Below, piece after piece: positions 1-8,629 of a DNA stretch of 64,000 nt. The DNA is from Pseudomonas sp. TNT3 (GTDB taxonomy: Bacteria > Pseudomonadota > Gammaproteobacteria > Pseudomonadales > Pseudomonadaceae): positions 31,740-95,739 of the forward strand of contig NZ_WFGV02000021.1 in assembly GCF_010095445.2 (NCBI RefSeq), given 5' to 3'. The translations under genes and the position numbers were made by a program. The notes beneath the pieces are model-generated. The model did not search any database, was not told the DNA's origin, and worked only from the letters and a program-made list of their open reading frames with translations. Numbering within the stretch: the first letter of the stretch is position 1; every line of letters begins with the position of its first letter.

Positions 1-33
1 CTGATGAGGCTACTCTCGTCAGCGTAATGACCT

Positions 34-135
34 TCAAGGCTGATCAATTTGGGTTAGTTCGACGCTGTCGCGATGTGCCAGCAGGTATTTGCTGCCGGTG
101 ACCGTGCCTGCTGCACCGAGAAATGTCATACGCAT
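34..135 (-). pseudogene. Remnant of an MBL-fold (beta-CASP-like) hydrolase gene
   Basis: A well-formed start (AAGGAGACGGTC before ATG at 135) opens a 33-codon frame whose first 19 residues, MRMTFLGAAGTVTGSKYLL, match the amino end of metallo-beta-lactamase-fold RNA-processing/hydrolase proteins. The frame then leaves the family pattern and stops at 34-36. Just past that point, in another frame, the sequence reads SLEGHYADESSLI, which recalls the G-x-H-A-D motif near the carboxyl end of beta-CASP proteins. This suggests a large internal deletion with a frameshift; the rest lies outside the window. The family call on the first residues is fairly firm, the deletion model is inference. Confidence 0.6.
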
Positions 136-195
136 GACCGTCTCCTTGAACATTCATGGGAGCGCTATTGATCGCTCCTTTTGGCGCAAGAGCAG

Positions 196-209
196 TTGAT
201 TTTTATCAA
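196..209. promoter_or_regulatory. FNR/Anr box, perfect
   Basis: TTGATTTTTATCAA matches TTGAT-N4-ATCAA exactly. Its centre is 67 bp upstream of the start codon of the MBL remnant at 135, which fits a class II FNR-type promoter with a short leader. The promoter appears to have outlived its gene. Confidence 0.85.
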
Positions 210-234
210 CAGCGGGCGCGACCGAGTCATCGTT

Positions 235-1158
235 TCAGTCAAACCAAGGCAATGAATTGACGATCGTCAAGCTGCACGGGGCCCTGTTCAGTACGCTCTC
301 GGCAGTACTGCCGATTAACCTGTCGATCCCGTGGTGATAGACCGTGCCCAGCACCACCATGTCGAATGCATTCTGTTGGGCGAAAAGTCCGATCACCTTG
401 TGGGGAATGCCGGTCCGTAGATGTTGGCATTTTTTTTCGATGCCATAACGTTCGACAAGTACCTCAAAGGCCTCCTCCTGGGCATCGTTGACGGCGTCTC
501 TCAAACTGTCATCCAGACTCAGTGTTGGCACACTCCTCGTTGCGTCGCCCATCACCGACCAGTTATTGACATTCAACACGTGCAAGGCAGCGCCACAGGA
601 GGCCGCCAACGTTGAGGCCAGGTCGAGAATCCGGTCATTGAGCCCTTGGGTCAGCTCCTCCAGATGGGACAGATCGATGGTCGCTAGGATTTTCACCGGT
701 TTGGGATTTTTAGCTTCAGTAACCAGATGCAAGGGGGCCGGACAGTTGCGCAGCAACAGCCAGTCCAGGGGCCGATGGAACGCGCGATCGAGTGCCGGTA
801 CATGCTGGGTGTCCTTGATCACCAGATCCGCATGGAAGTCATTGATGTACTCAAGCATATGCGCCGGGGTGGATTTGGCCCAGACCACCTCGGTGGTTAC
901 CTGCAACCCGGTGCATCGCTGAAACCGGGCTTGCTGCTCCAGCCAGTGTCGATGCACCTGCAAGTAGCCCTCCCGTGCCTGCGCCATCGCATCGTGATCA
1001 AACAGCCCGGCCACCGCCAGCGCTTGCACATAGTCGAACGCGACGATGTGCAACAAGGCTCCGGTGGAACAGGCCAGTGCGTGCGCCCGGTCAAACGCCG
1101 GCGTGCGGGTCATTTCGCTGGGGGCAATCAATAGAATACGTTTAAGTTTCAGCATCAT
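235..1158 (-). CDS. Tandem-domain universal stress protein (UspE-like)
   Basis: A 307-residue cytoplasmic protein with two UspA domains, roughly residues 5-150 and 155-305, the layout of E. coli UspE. The second domain keeps the nucleotide-loop pattern (VVLGTVYHHGIDRLIGSTAE, about residues 269-288), but with eight rather than nine residues between the middle position and the G-S/T. The first domain has the common opening RILLIAPSEMTRTPAFDRA. A GAGG ribosome site precedes twin ATG codons at 1158 and 1155; the second has the better spacing. An imperfect FNR box lies at 1277-1290. Related proteins in P. aeruginosa are Anr-dependent and support anaerobic survival; the same role here is inferred. 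Confidence 0.9.
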   Translation of the reverse strand: MMLKLKRILLIAPSEMTRTPAFDRAHALACSTGALLHIVAFDYVQALAVAGLFDHDAMAQAREGYLQVHRHWLEQQARFQRCTGLQVTTEVVWAKSTPAHMLEYINDFHADLVIKDTQHVPALDRAFHRPLDWLLLRNCPAPLHLVTEAKNPKPVKILATIDLSHLEELTQGLNDRILDLASTLAASCGAALHVLNVNNWSVMGDATRSVPTLSLDDSLRDAVNDAQEEAFEVLVERYGIEKKCQHLRTGIPHKVIGLFAQQNAFDMVVLGTVYHHGIDRLIGSTAESVLNRAPCSLTIVNSLPWFD

Positions 1159-1276
1159 AGACCTCGTCCCTGGAACGCGTTACCTGCCTGACTGCAAACC
1201 GGCTTCCTGTCCGGGACTTCTGGCCGTTGCCTGCGCCTGTTCCGCCTTCATGTCGGCTTATTCATGACTTTTCCCT

Positions 1277-1290
1277 TTGGTTTATCTCAA
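1277..1290. promoter_or_regulatory. FNR/Anr-like box, two mismatches
   Basis: TTGGTTTATCTCAA differs from TTGAT-N4-ATCAA at one position in each half. It lies about 125 bp upstream of the universal stress gene start at 1158, further than the other boxes in the island. Confidence 0.45.
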
Positions 1291-1344
1291 CCGGAAAAGC
1301 TACAGTTCGTTGACCCAAGTATCTGACGTCATCGCCTGCACACT

Positions 1345-1358
1345 CTGATTTTTGTCAA
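1345..1358. promoter_or_regulatory. FNR/Anr-like box, two mismatches
   Basis: CTGATTTTTGTCAA keeps the TGAT and TCA cores but has one mismatch in each half. It lies between the divergent stress protein and channel genes, so its target is uncertain. Confidence 0.4.
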
Positions 1359-1402
1359 CTAATGGCCCGCTGGCGATTAGTGAGAAACTCACTGAAGCCT
1401 TG

Positions 1403-1416
1403 TTGATTTAGCTCAA
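1403..1416. promoter_or_regulatory. FNR/Anr-like box, one mismatch
   Basis: TTGATTTAGCTCAA has one mismatch to TTGAT-N4-ATCAA. Its centre is about 106 bp upstream of the channel gene start at 1516, a plausible activator position for that gene. Confidence 0.6.
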
Positions 1417-1515
1417 TGTCTTGGCGCCACTCAGGCGTAAAAAAAGAACCGGGCGCTGTGTCCCGTCAATGGCGGATTACTGGCGCTACGCTACCGCTAC
1501 CGCCGGAGGTTCGCC

Positions 1516-1941
1516 ATGCTGGCCGTCACGTTGATCAATACGCTGGTGGTCATCCTCGTCGTGGTGATCCACTACGAATGCCTGTTGCGCCTGAACGATT
1601 GGCTGCCGCGGCTCAAGCTTTGGAGTCGTTTCAGGATTGTCGTCGGGGTATTCGGCGCGCTGGTAGCTCATGCGCTCGAAGTCTGGTGCTTCGCACTGGT
1701 CTATTACCTAATGGTGCGTTCCGGCGAATGGGGCGGCCTGACAGGCAACTTCGATGGTTCGATGCTGGACTGTGTCTATTTTTCCTTCACTACCTATACG
1801 ACGATCGGTTTCGGCGATATTTCACCCGTCGGTAAACTCAAGTACCTGACCGGCCTGCAGGCGTTGACCGGTCTGGTGCTCATTTCCTGGACGGCCTCGT
1901 TTCTATTTCTCGAAATGCAGAAATACTGGAAGAGCAAATAA
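1516..1941 (+). CDS. Small two-helix potassium channel
   Basis: A 141-residue inner-membrane protein. A hydrophobic helix at the amino end (LAVTLINTLVVILVVVIHY) and further hydrophobic segments surround a pore loop, FTTYTTIGFGDISP, containing the K+ selectivity filter TIGFGD. This is the ion_trans_2 (KcsA/MthK pore) layout without any regulatory RCK domain. GGAGG lies just before the ATG. Its place in an Anr-box-rich stress island suggests a role in potassium or membrane potential control under low oxygen, which is inference. Its gating signal cannot be read from the sequence. Confidence 0.85.
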   Translation: MLAVTLINTLVVILVVVIHYECLLRLNDWLPRLKLWSRFRIVVGVFGALVAHALEVWCFALVYYLMVRSGEWGGLTGNFDGSMLDCVYFSFTTYTTIGFGDISPVGKLKYLTGLQALTGLVLISWTASFLFLEMQKYWKSK

Positions 1942-2010
1942 CACGCGCAGGTATACGCTTTGCCAAATCCATCTGTCGGTCTGGCATAAACAGTCTGTGT
2001 CTCTTCAGGC

Positions 2011-2180
2011 TCAGACCGCCAGGACGCTGCAAGGCACTTGATACAAAATATGCTCGGTCGTACTGCCCAACAGCTTGTCCAGCCCATGGGATTGGACTCT
2101 ACCCATCACGATCACATCCACTTGATGCTCGTTAGCGAACTCGCTCAGCGCCGTGACGACAACCGTTGATACTGGCTCAT
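2011..2180 (-). pseudogene. Internally deleted universal stress protein gene
   Basis: GGAGG (2187-2191) precedes ATG at 2180, which begins MSQYQRL like the neighbouring stress proteins, but the frame ends after 11 codons. In a second frame the sequence continues as a clean carboxyl end of the second UspA domain: ALSEFANEHQVDVIVMG, then a G-S-T loop and VPCSVLAV before a TGA at 2011. About 245 residues are missing between the two pieces and the frame is shifted. It sits directly downstream of the phosphoketolase gene on the same strand, so it was probably the second gene of that transcript. Confidence 0.8.
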
Positions 2181-2231
2181 GATCTGCCTCCAGTCAGGTG
2201 GGTATTCGATGTCGCGCGGCCCTGTCGGACC

Positions 2232-4607
2232 TCAGCGACCCGCCACTGGCGTCCATTGCCAGTTCAGTACCTCGGGCATGTCTTGCCCGTGTTCAATGAG
2301 GTAAAGCTTGTGTTTCTCCATGATCGACCAATAGCGCGACCGCGCGGTTTGTAACTGATCGTGCAGCCGGGGCACGCGCTCGATGACATCCAGCGCCAAT
2401 TGATAGCGATCCAGATTGTTGATCACCGCCATGTCGAACGGTGTGGTGGTCGCGCCCTCCTCCTTGAAGCCACGAACGTGGAAATTCTCGTGATTGTTGC
2501 GTTTGTACAACAGTCGGTGGATCAGCGCAGGGTAGCCATGGAAGGCGAAGATCACTGGCTTGTCGACAGTAAACAATTCATCGAACGCACTGTCCGACAA
2601 GCCGTGGGGATGCTGGAACGACGGCTGCAGCACCATCAAGTCCACGACATTGACCACCCTCACCCGCAGATCCGGCACGTACTCGCGCAACAGGGTCACG
2701 GCGGCCAGGGTCTCCAGGGTCGGGACGTCACCGGCGCAGGCCATGACCACGTCCGGGTCTTGATCATCCCTGCACGCCCAGTCCCATCGACCAATGCCGG
2801 TCTGGCAATGACCGATGGCGGCATCGATATCCAGCCACTGCCATTCCGGTTGCTTGCCGGCGACGATGACATTGATGTAGTTGCGGCTTCTCAGGCAGTG
2901 GTCAGCCACCGACAACAGACAATTGGCATCGGGCGGCAGGTAAATTCGCGCCACGTCCGACTTTTTATTCGCCACCAGATCGATGAACCCCGGGTCCTGG
3001 TGAGAGAAACCGTTATGGTCCTGACGCCAGACGTGGGACGTCAGCAAAAAATTGAGCGAAGCAACGGGTTTGCGCCACGGCACCTCGGCGGCGGTTTTCA
3101 GCCATTTCGCATGCTGATTGACCATCGAATCGACGATATGGATGAACGCCTCGTAACAGGACAACACGCCATGACGGCCCGTCAGCAGATAGCCTTCGAG
3201 CCAACCCTCGCATACCTGTTCGCTGAGGATTTCCATCACCCGGCCGTCGGCGGCCAGGTTGAGATCATCGGGCTCCAGCGGTTCCATCCATGCCTTGGCA
3301 CTGACCTCGTAGACCGCATCCAGTCGGTTCGAAGCGGTTTCATCCGGGCCGAACAGACGAAAGTTGCTCGCGCCCAGACTGTTTTTCATCACGTCGCGCA
3401 GAAACGAGCCCATGACTCGTGTGGCCTCCGCGCGCAAGCTGCCAGGCACTTCGAACTTCACGGCATAGTCGCTAAAACGCGGCAAATCCAGAGGTCGCAA
3501 CTGCAGTCCACCGTTGGCATGGGGATTAGCGCTCATGCGCCGGTGCCCGGTGGGTGCCAGTGCAGCGATCTCCGGCAGCAAGGTGCCATTGGCATCAAAC
3601 AGTTCACCGGGACGATAACTTTCGAGCCATTCCTCCAGTTGCCGCAGGTGAATCGGCTGCTGGAAGTCGGCCAGCGGCACTTGATGCGCGCGCCAGGTGC
3701 CTTCAACGCGATGGCCATCGACGAATTTCGGCCCGGTCCAGCCTTTGGGCGTGCGCAATATCAGCATTGGCCAAAGCGGTCGCTCTGGTGGTCCGGATGG
3801 CCCAGGCCGACGCGCCGCAAGCTGGATTTCACGAATTTTCAGCACCATCGTGTCCAGCGTTTGAGCCATCGCCTGATGCACCTGCACCGGGTCATCACCT
3901 TCGACGAAATACGGGTCGTAACCATAGCCATACATCAGGGCTGACAGTTCCTCCTCACTGATTCTGGACAGCACCGTGGGGTTGGCGATTTTGTAGCCGT
4001 TGAGGTGCAGGATCGGCAACACAGCCCCGTCACGTGCCGGGTTGAGGAATTTGTTGGAGTGCCAACTGGCGGCCAGCGTCCCCGTTTCGGCCTCACCGTC
4101 ACCGATCACGCAGGCGACGATCAGGTCAGGATTGTCAAACGCGGCGCCATAGGCATGGGCCAGGCTATAGCCCAGTTCGCCGCCTTCATGGATCGACCCA
4201 GGAATCTGCGCCGAGACATGGCTGGAGATTCCGTAAGGCCATGAAAACTGCCGAAACAGGCGAACCAGACCGTTAGTGTTGCGTTCCACCGAGGGATAAA
4301 ACTCGGTATACGTCCCTTCCAGATAAGTCTGCGCGACAACCGCTGGCCCACCATGACCGGGGCCGGCAACGAAGAGCATGTTCAGGTCGTACTGATTGAT
4401 CAACCGATTGAGGTGGGTGTAGATCAGGTTCAGCCCCGGTGTCGTGCCCCAGTGCCCCAACAAGCGCGGCTTGATGTGCGCCAGGGCCAGCGGTTGCGCC
4501 AGCAGCGGGTTGTCCTTGAGGTAGATCTGCCCGACGGCCAGATAATTGGAGGCCCGCCAATAGGCATCCAGTCCCTCCAGTTGCTTGTCACTCAGAAAAT
4601 CGTTCAT
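2232..4607 (-). CDS. xfp: Xylulose-5-P/fructose-6-P phosphoketolase
   Basis: A 791-residue thiamine-diphosphate enzyme that cleaves xylulose 5-phosphate (and usually fructose 6-phosphate) with phosphate, giving acetyl phosphate and an aldose phosphate. The family pattern is clear throughout: the amino domain with YLKDNPLL and [17 protein letters not shown], the cofactor-binding [11 protein letters not shown], and the transketolase-like carboxyl half with [22 protein letters not shown]. Length is normal for the family. ATG at 4607 preceded by GGAGAA is preferred over an upstream TTG at 4622. A perfect FNR box lies 78 bp upstream. Acetyl phosphate could feed ATP synthesis via an acetate kinase, which is not in this window. 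Confidence 0.95.
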   Translation of the reverse strand: MNDFLSDKQLEGLDAYWRASNYLAVGQIYLKDNPLLAQPLALAHIKPRLLGHWGTTPGLNLIYTHLNRLINQYDLNMLFVAGPGHGGPAVVAQTYLEGTYTEFYPSVERNTNGLVRLFRQFSWPYGISSHVSAQIPGSIHEGGELGYSLAHAYGAAFDNPDLIVACVIGDGEAETGTLAASWHSNKFLNPARDGAVLPILHLNGYKIANPTVLSRISEEELSALMYGYGYDPYFVEGDDPVQVHQAMAQTLDTMVLKIREIQLAARRPGPSGPPERPLWPMLILRTPKGWTGPKFVDGHRVEGTWRAHQVPLADFQQPIHLRQLEEWLESYRPGELFDANGTLLPEIAALAPTGHRRMSANPHANGGLQLRPLDLPRFSDYAVKFEVPGSLRAEATRVMGSFLRDVMKNSLGASNFRLFGPDETASNRLDAVYEVSAKAWMEPLEPDDLNLAADGRVMEILSEQVCEGWLEGYLLTGRHGVLSCYEAFIHIVDSMVNQHAKWLKTAAEVPWRKPVASLNFLLTSHVWRQDHNGFSHQDPGFIDLVANKKSDVARIYLPPDANCLLSVADHCLRSRNYINVIVAGKQPEWQWLDIDAAIGHCQTGIGRWDWACRDDQDPDVVMACAGDVPTLETLAAVTLLREYVPDLRVRVVNVVDLMVLQPSFQHPHGLSDSAFDELFTVDKPVIFAFHGYPALIHRLLYKRNNHENFHVRGFKEEGATTTPFDMAVINNLDRYQLALDVIERVPRLHDQLQTARSRYWSIMEKHKLYLIEHGQDMPEVLNWQWTPVAGR

Positions 4608-4678
4608 GTACTTCTCCGCCAACGGCTCGACCTACCGATAGTCATTGGTGGATTCTGGGAGTCTGAAACGTCCAGGAC

Positions 4679-4692
4679 TTGATTTACATCAA
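4679..4692. promoter_or_regulatory. FNR/Anr box, perfect
   Basis: TTGATTTACATCAA matches TTGAT-N4-ATCAA exactly. It lies 78 bp upstream of the phosphoketolase start (4607) and in the divergent region before the FNR-type regulator, so it may serve both. The identical 14-mer recurs at 6693. Confidence 0.9.
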
Positions 4693-4796
4693 GTCTCGCC
4701 GTCGGTGATCACGTTGAATGGCGTGGGACTGCTCTGAACATCGGCCCGTAAGACGCGAGTTTTCCCCGTTCGTCGATTACCCCGGCGAACGCCCGA

Positions 4797-5603
4797 ATGA
4801 GCTGCGCGCCCAAAGACTCACCATCTATGCTTAGCACACCCCCGGATGGCGTCCCTCCCATGCCTGAAACACGTCCCCTTCAAGTTCATTACCTCAAGGC
4901 CGCCTGTTCCAATTGCAGTGTGTTGGAGTTGTGCCTGCCGATTGGCTTGAGCGGCGCGGAAGTCGAGCGACTGGATACGCTGATCGTGCAACGCTTCAAG
5001 GTCAAAAAGGGTGCCGCGTTGTACCGCACGGGCGACCCGTTGCGTTCGCTTTACGCAGTCCGTATCGGCTCATTCAAGACCAGCATGTTGTCAGTCGATG
5101 GTCGTGAACAGGTCACGGGTTTTCACATACCCGGCGAGATGCTCGGTCTGGACGCCATCAGCGCCGATGAGCACGCCTGCAACGCGTTTGCCCTCGAGGA
5201 CAGCGAAGTCTGCCCCATCCACTTCGTGCAACTGGAGAAACTCGCCCAAAACCTGCCGTCGCTGCAGCACAACCTTAACAGGCTCCTGAGTCGTGAAATC
5301 GTGCGTGATCACAGCATGTTGATGCTCATGGGCAATATGAACTCGGATGAGCGACTGGCGGCTTTTCTGCTGAACCTGTCGCAACGTTTCAGTATCCGCG
5401 GCTATTCATCCAGAGACTTCGTGCTGAAAATGCGTCGCGAAGAAATCGGCTCCTACCTGGGGCTGCGACTGGAAACCATCTGCCGGGGCATTGCGCACCT
5501 GCGGGATCAGGGACTGGTAGAAATATCGGGCCGAGACGTCAAAATCCAGAACATGGAAGGGCTCAAGCAGCTGGTCGCGGGCTGTCATCGCTCCCCACGC
5601 TGA
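4797..5603 (+). CDS. FNR/Anr-family iron-sulfur transcription regulator
   Basis: A Crp/Fnr regulator of 268 residues from ATG 4797. ATG at 4860 gives 247 residues and an amino end closer to Anr; neither has a strong ribosome site. The [4Fe-4S] ligands are present as C37-x2-C40-x5-C46 with a fourth Cys at 139 (VCPIHF), the same pattern as FNR. A cyclic-nucleotide-type domain (about 65-160), dimer helix and helix-turn-helix (about 213-240) follow. The recognition helix reads E226-T-I-C229-R230: FNR and Anr have Ser where this has Cys. Pseudomonas can carry several FNR paralogues of differing oxygen sensitivity; this is probably one of the accessory ones, embedded in the genes it may control. 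Confidence 0.9.
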   Translation: MSCAPKDSPSMLSTPPDGVPPMPETRPLQVHYLKAACSNCSVLELCLPIGLSGAEVERLDTLIVQRFKVKKGAALYRTGDPLRSLYAVRIGSFKTSMLSVDGREQVTGFHIPGEMLGLDAISADEHACNAFALEDSEVCPIHFVQLEKLAQNLPSLQHNLNRLLSREIVRDHSMLMLMGNMNSDERLAAFLLNLSQRFSIRGYSSRDFVLKMRREEIGSYLGLRLETICRGIAHLRDQGLVEISGRDVKIQNMEGLKQLVAGCHRSPR

Positions 5604-5707
5604 CATCCGCACGTCTGGAGGATTGTCATGCGTGCCATGTTGCACTGGACGATGCTAATCAGGCTTTCGCGTGCTCAGGGCCGGGCAGTTCAAGAGAGCG
5701 ATCGTGC

Positions 5708-6619
5708 TCACCCCCTGATGTTCGACTTGACGACCAGAATGCTGCCCGGCACCGAGTACAACGCTCGCTCGGTATTACTGCCGATCAACCGGTCAATCCC
5801 CACTCGGTGCACCGTGCCCATCACCACCACATCGGCCAGGTATTGCTCGACAAACTCGCTAATCACCGGCACTGGCAGACCCATGACGAAATGCCGCCGC
5901 TCCGGCGGAACGCCGTAACGATCGGCCAGGGTGACAAACGCCAGGTGCAGGGATTCACGCAGTTCCTCAACGTAGTCCACGCTCCAGCCACCGCCGACCA
6001 GCGGCGCATCGCTATTGAAGGCCGGCGACAAGTCATAGGCGTAAAGCAGGTGCAGCGGCGCATCGCATTGCAAGGCCAGTGCGTTGGCGTTCTGAATGAT
6101 GGTGTCGTTCAGATCGCCGATTTGTGTCGACGGATCAAACGGGTCCACCGCGGCGACGACCCGATGCGGCAAACCGTAACGGGCGTGATTGACCAAGTGC
6201 ACGGGGATCGGGCATTCGCGCAGCAAGTGACAATCAATCGGCGTGATGAACACCCGCTTGAGTACAGGCTCCAAGGTGACATCCTTGATCAGCAAGTCAG
6301 GCTTGAGATCTTCGACCGCGTTCAATATATCCAGTAGCGGATGGGTCGTGAACACGACTTTGACGGTCACCTCCAGTCCCAGGCCGCTGAGCCGCTCGGC
6401 CTCTTCGACCTCCCAGCGGCGATAGCGGCGCAGATAGCGCTGATACCCTGCGTCGTCGATTTTCTCTTCCCACACATGCACGATCGGTGCGGGCTCGACA
6501 AAGGTCCGCACATCCAGCACAGCCCCACTCGCCTTGGCCAACGCGACGGCACGCAGCAGGGCGGGAGACTGATGCAGGGTTTGGTCGGCGATCAGCAACA
6601 AACGTTGATATAGACCCAT
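5708..6619 (-). CDS. Tandem-domain universal stress protein (UspE-like)
   Basis: A 303-residue protein of two UspA domains. The carboxyl domain has VVVMGTVHRVGIDRLIGSN as its nucleotide loop. The amino end MGLYQRLLLIADQTLHQSPALLRA differs from the other copies in the island, making this the more divergent paralogue. ATG at 6619 with GAGGTG upstream is preferred over the GTG at 6622. A perfect FNR box centred 80 bp upstream points to Anr-type induction. Soluble, likely nucleotide-binding; molecular target unknown. Confidence 0.9.
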   Translation of the reverse strand: MGLYQRLLLIADQTLHQSPALLRAVALAKASGAVLDVRTFVEPAPIVHVWEEKIDDAGYQRYLRRYRRWEVEEAERLSGLGLEVTVKVVFTTHPLLDILNAVEDLKPDLLIKDVTLEPVLKRVFITPIDCHLLRECPIPVHLVNHARYGLPHRVVAAVDPFDPSTQIGDLNDTIIQNANALALQCDAPLHLLYAYDLSPAFNSDAPLVGGGWSVDYVEELRESLHLAFVTLADRYGVPPERRHFVMGLPVPVISEFVEQYLADVVVMGTVHRVGIDRLIGSNTERALYSVPGSILVVKSNIRG

Positions 6620-6692
6620 CACACACCTCGACTCGACACCGGTCGTTAAACGCCGGAGGTTTCACCATGCGCTTGTTGCCCCCTCCCCCAGG

Positions 6693-6706
6693 TTGATTTA
6701 CATCAA
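6693..6706. promoter_or_regulatory. FNR/Anr box, perfect
   Basis: TTGATTTACATCAA, identical to the site at 4679, centred 80 bp upstream of the universal stress gene start at 6619. Confidence 0.9.
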
Positions 6707-6739
6707 ACACGCGTAAATGAATGCTCACGTTACGTCTCT

Positions 6740-6753
6740 CTGATCCAGATCAG
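6740..6753. promoter_or_regulatory. FNR/Anr-like palindrome
   Basis: CTGATCCAGATCAG is a perfect 5+5 palindrome that differs from the FNR consensus only at the symmetric outermost bases. It is centred about 95 bp upstream of the acetyltransferase start at 6842 and may drive that gene. Confidence 0.5.
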
Positions 6754-6841
6754 ATTCTGGCGGTGCCGGCGGCGTAGAAAGGAATGAACCGCGGGGCCCA
6801 TCATCACGCGCCAATTTTTCAAACCCATGGAGGATTACCCC

Positions 6842-7405
6842 ATGCTCACCGTCAAAGACCACAATGATCGTGCCGCTGCCGCCTACGCCGCGATCACCGG
6901 ACAACACTGGATCGAAGCGCTCAAGGATGGTCGTCACGTGCTGATCCGGCCGCTGGCGGAAAAAGACCGCGAGCGTGAATACGCCTTTATCAAACGGCTG
7001 TCTCCCGAGTCCCGGCACATGCGTTTTCTTGCGCAGATCAACGAACCTGGCACCGCCATGCTTAACCAGTTGATGGACACCGATAACAAACAGCGCACAG
7101 CCTACATCGCGCTGGTCCACGAAAACGGCCAATTGATTGAGATCGGCGTCAGCCGCTACGCCGCCACGGGCGAGCATGAATGTGAATGCGCCGTGACAGT
7201 CGCCGATGAATGGAAACACCTGGGGCTGGGTACGTTACTGATGGAGCATCTGATCAAGGCCGCCCGCAGAAACGGTTTTCGGCAGATGTATTCGGTGGAT
7301 GCCTCCAGCAATGCGCCGATGCGCGACCTGGCCAAGGCGCTGGGGTTCGAGACGCACAATGATCCCGATGACAGCCGTCAGGTCATCCATCGCCTTTACC
7401 TGTAA
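6842..7405 (+). CDS. GNAT-family N-acetyltransferase
   Basis: A 187-residue protein. Residues about 28-187 form a GNAT fold, with VLIRPLAEKDRE at the start and the acetyl-CoA loop in DEWKHLGLGTLLMEHLIKAA. GGAGG then ATG at 6842 fixes the start; an in-frame ATG 15 bases earlier overlaps the ribosome site. It resembles the acetyltransferase part of Pat-type protein lysine acetylases that act on acyl-CoA synthetases, but lacks the large nucleotide-binding domain. Set between Anr-box stress genes and near an acetyl-phosphate-producing enzyme, it may modify a metabolic enzyme at low oxygen; the substrate is unknown. Confidence 0.8.
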   Translation: MLTVKDHNDRAAAAYAAITGQHWIEALKDGRHVLIRPLAEKDREREYAFIKRLSPESRHMRFLAQINEPGTAMLNQLMDTDNKQRTAYIALVHENGQLIEIGVSRYAATGEHECECAVTVADEWKHLGLGTLLMEHLIKAARRNGFRQMYSVDASSNAPMRDLAKALGFETHNDPDDSRQVIHRLYL

Positions 7406-7411
7406 ACAATC

Positions 7412-7448
7412 GCCCCGCGATGTGCCGGCCAACGGTGCATTGCGGGGC
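7412..7448. terminator. Possible convergent terminator hairpin
   Basis: GCCCCGC at 7412-7418 pairs with GCGGGGC at 7442-7448, with partial pairing further in. It lies between the stop codons of the converging acetyltransferase and stress protein genes. There is no T tract, so the call is tentative. Confidence 0.4.
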
Positions 7449-7458
7449 TGTCCACGTC

Positions 7459-8382
7459 TCAGGATTGCAACATCTCGCTTGGTTTGATCGCCAGTACACT
7501 GCAAGGCGCCCGGTGCAAGAGTTGTTCGGCTGTGGTCCCCAGCAGCTTGTTCAACCCCTTGTGCTGCACCGTTCCCATTACGATGACATCGGTGCGGTGG
7601 TCAACGGAAAATTCACAAATACTGGACACCGGTGCGCCCTCGATGAAGTGCCGACATTCCGATGGCACGCCGTGACGCTCTGCCAGGGCCGCAAACGCCC
7701 CGTGCTGAGCCACGCCCAACGCTTCATAAATTCCGACGGCCAGCGGCAGCGCACCAAATCCCATGTCCTGCGCATACACGGTCGTCCAGTCAAAGACATA
7801 CAGCAGCTCAAGCCGGGCATCACATTGTTCAGCCAGTTTGGTCGCAGCGTCGATAATCTGGTCGTTGAACACGTGGTCCTGCTCTTCGCTGCGCAGCACA
7901 TCGACGATGGCCAGCACGTTGCGGGGTCGTGGATTGAGGGCATTGGTCACCAGATGCACCGGCACCGGACAATCGCGCAGCAACTGCCAGTCCAGCGGCG
8001 TGAAAAACACCCGTCTCAACGCCGACTCTTCCTGGGCATCCTTGATGATCAGCACCAGTGGCATTTCGTTGACGAAGTGCAGAATCTCCTCGTAAGGATG
8101 CTGTACCCACACCACCTCACTGGTGACCTCGACGCCGTGTTGACTCAACAACGCGGCTTGCTCCGCGAGCCATTGTCGATGGGTTTGTAAATAACCGTCC
8201 CGTGCCAGGCTCATCTGCTCATGGGCGAACAGGCCAGCCACCGCCAGAGCCTGCAAATAGTCGAACGCCACGATGTGCAACGGTAATTGCATAACGAGTG
8301 CCAACGCGGCGGCACGGTCGAACGCCGGCGTGCGGGTCATGGCTGAGGGGGCTATTAACAGTAAACGCGGAGTCTGCGACAT
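7459..8382 (-). CDS. Tandem-domain universal stress protein (UspE-like)
   Basis: A 307-residue, two-domain universal stress protein, very close in pattern to the copy at 235-1158 (both begin with an R-x-LLIAPS-x-MTRTPAFDRA block and have HIVAFDYLQALAVAGLF). The second domain ends in the loop VIVMGTVQHKGLNKLLGTTAE. The frame stays open upstream, but ATG at 8382 with GAGGTG in front and homology to the paralogues fix the start. An FNR-like box lies 80 bp upstream. The similarity to the first copy implies duplication within the island. Confidence 0.92.
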   Translation of the reverse strand: MSQTPRLLLIAPSAMTRTPAFDRAAALALVMQLPLHIVAFDYLQALAVAGLFAHEQMSLARDGYLQTHRQWLAEQAALLSQHGVEVTSEVVWVQHPYEEILHFVNEMPLVLIIKDAQEESALRRVFFTPLDWQLLRDCPVPVHLVTNALNPRPRNVLAIVDVLRSEEQDHVFNDQIIDAATKLAEQCDARLELLYVFDWTTVYAQDMGFGALPLAVGIYEALGVAQHGAFAALAERHGVPSECRHFIEGAPVSSICEFSVDHRTDVIVMGTVQHKGLNKLLGTTAEQLLHRAPCSVLAIKPSEMLQS

Positions 8383-8455
8383 GGGACACCTCGGCACGCG
8401 GCCATCTGGATGGAGTGAGTAGAACTCCAGATTGAGCGTTGCCGCCAGAGGCGAC

Positions 8456-8469
8456 TTGACCTTTATCAG
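8456..8469. promoter_or_regulatory. FNR/Anr-like box, two mismatches
   Basis: TTGACCTTTATCAG differs from consensus at one base in each half. It is centred 80 bp upstream of the start at 8382, the same distance as the perfect box before the gene starting at 6619. Confidence 0.6.
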
Positions 8470-8508
8470 CAACGACGCTCGGTTTAACGTTAATGAAGAC
8501 AGATAAAG

Positions 8509-8522
8509 TTGATCTTGATCAA
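8509..8522. promoter_or_regulatory. FNR/Anr box, perfect
   Basis: TTGATCTTGATCAA matches TTGAT-N4-ATCAA exactly and is centred about 114 bp upstream of the universal stress gene start at 8630. Together with 8456-8469 it forms a two-box divergent promoter. Confidence 0.85.
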
Positions 8523-8629
8523 CCGATCGCCTCCCCGGCCAGCGGCAAGATGAGCCTAAGGGTTCACTACCCAAAAGCACCGTTGCCATTGCGCACAGGC
8601 GTCGCTGGATTACCCACGGGAGATTTGTC

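Larger units (their letters stand above)
1159..1515. other. Divergent promoter region with degenerate FNR boxes
   Basis: This 357-bp gap between the universal stress gene and the channel gene has no convincing ORF. It carries three imperfect FNR/Anr-like sites at 1277-1290, 1345-1358 and 1403-1416, described separately. Nothing else was recognised. Confidence 0.6.

Noticed and set aside
2361..3944. Long plus-strand open frame of 527 codons
   Set aside because: It is entirely antisense to the phosphoketolase gene and has the odd composition of a high-GC shadow frame.
5628..5918. A plus-strand frame with GGAGG and ATG after the FNR-type gene
   Set aside because: Most of it lies antisense to the well-supported stress protein gene ending at 5708, and the product matches no family.
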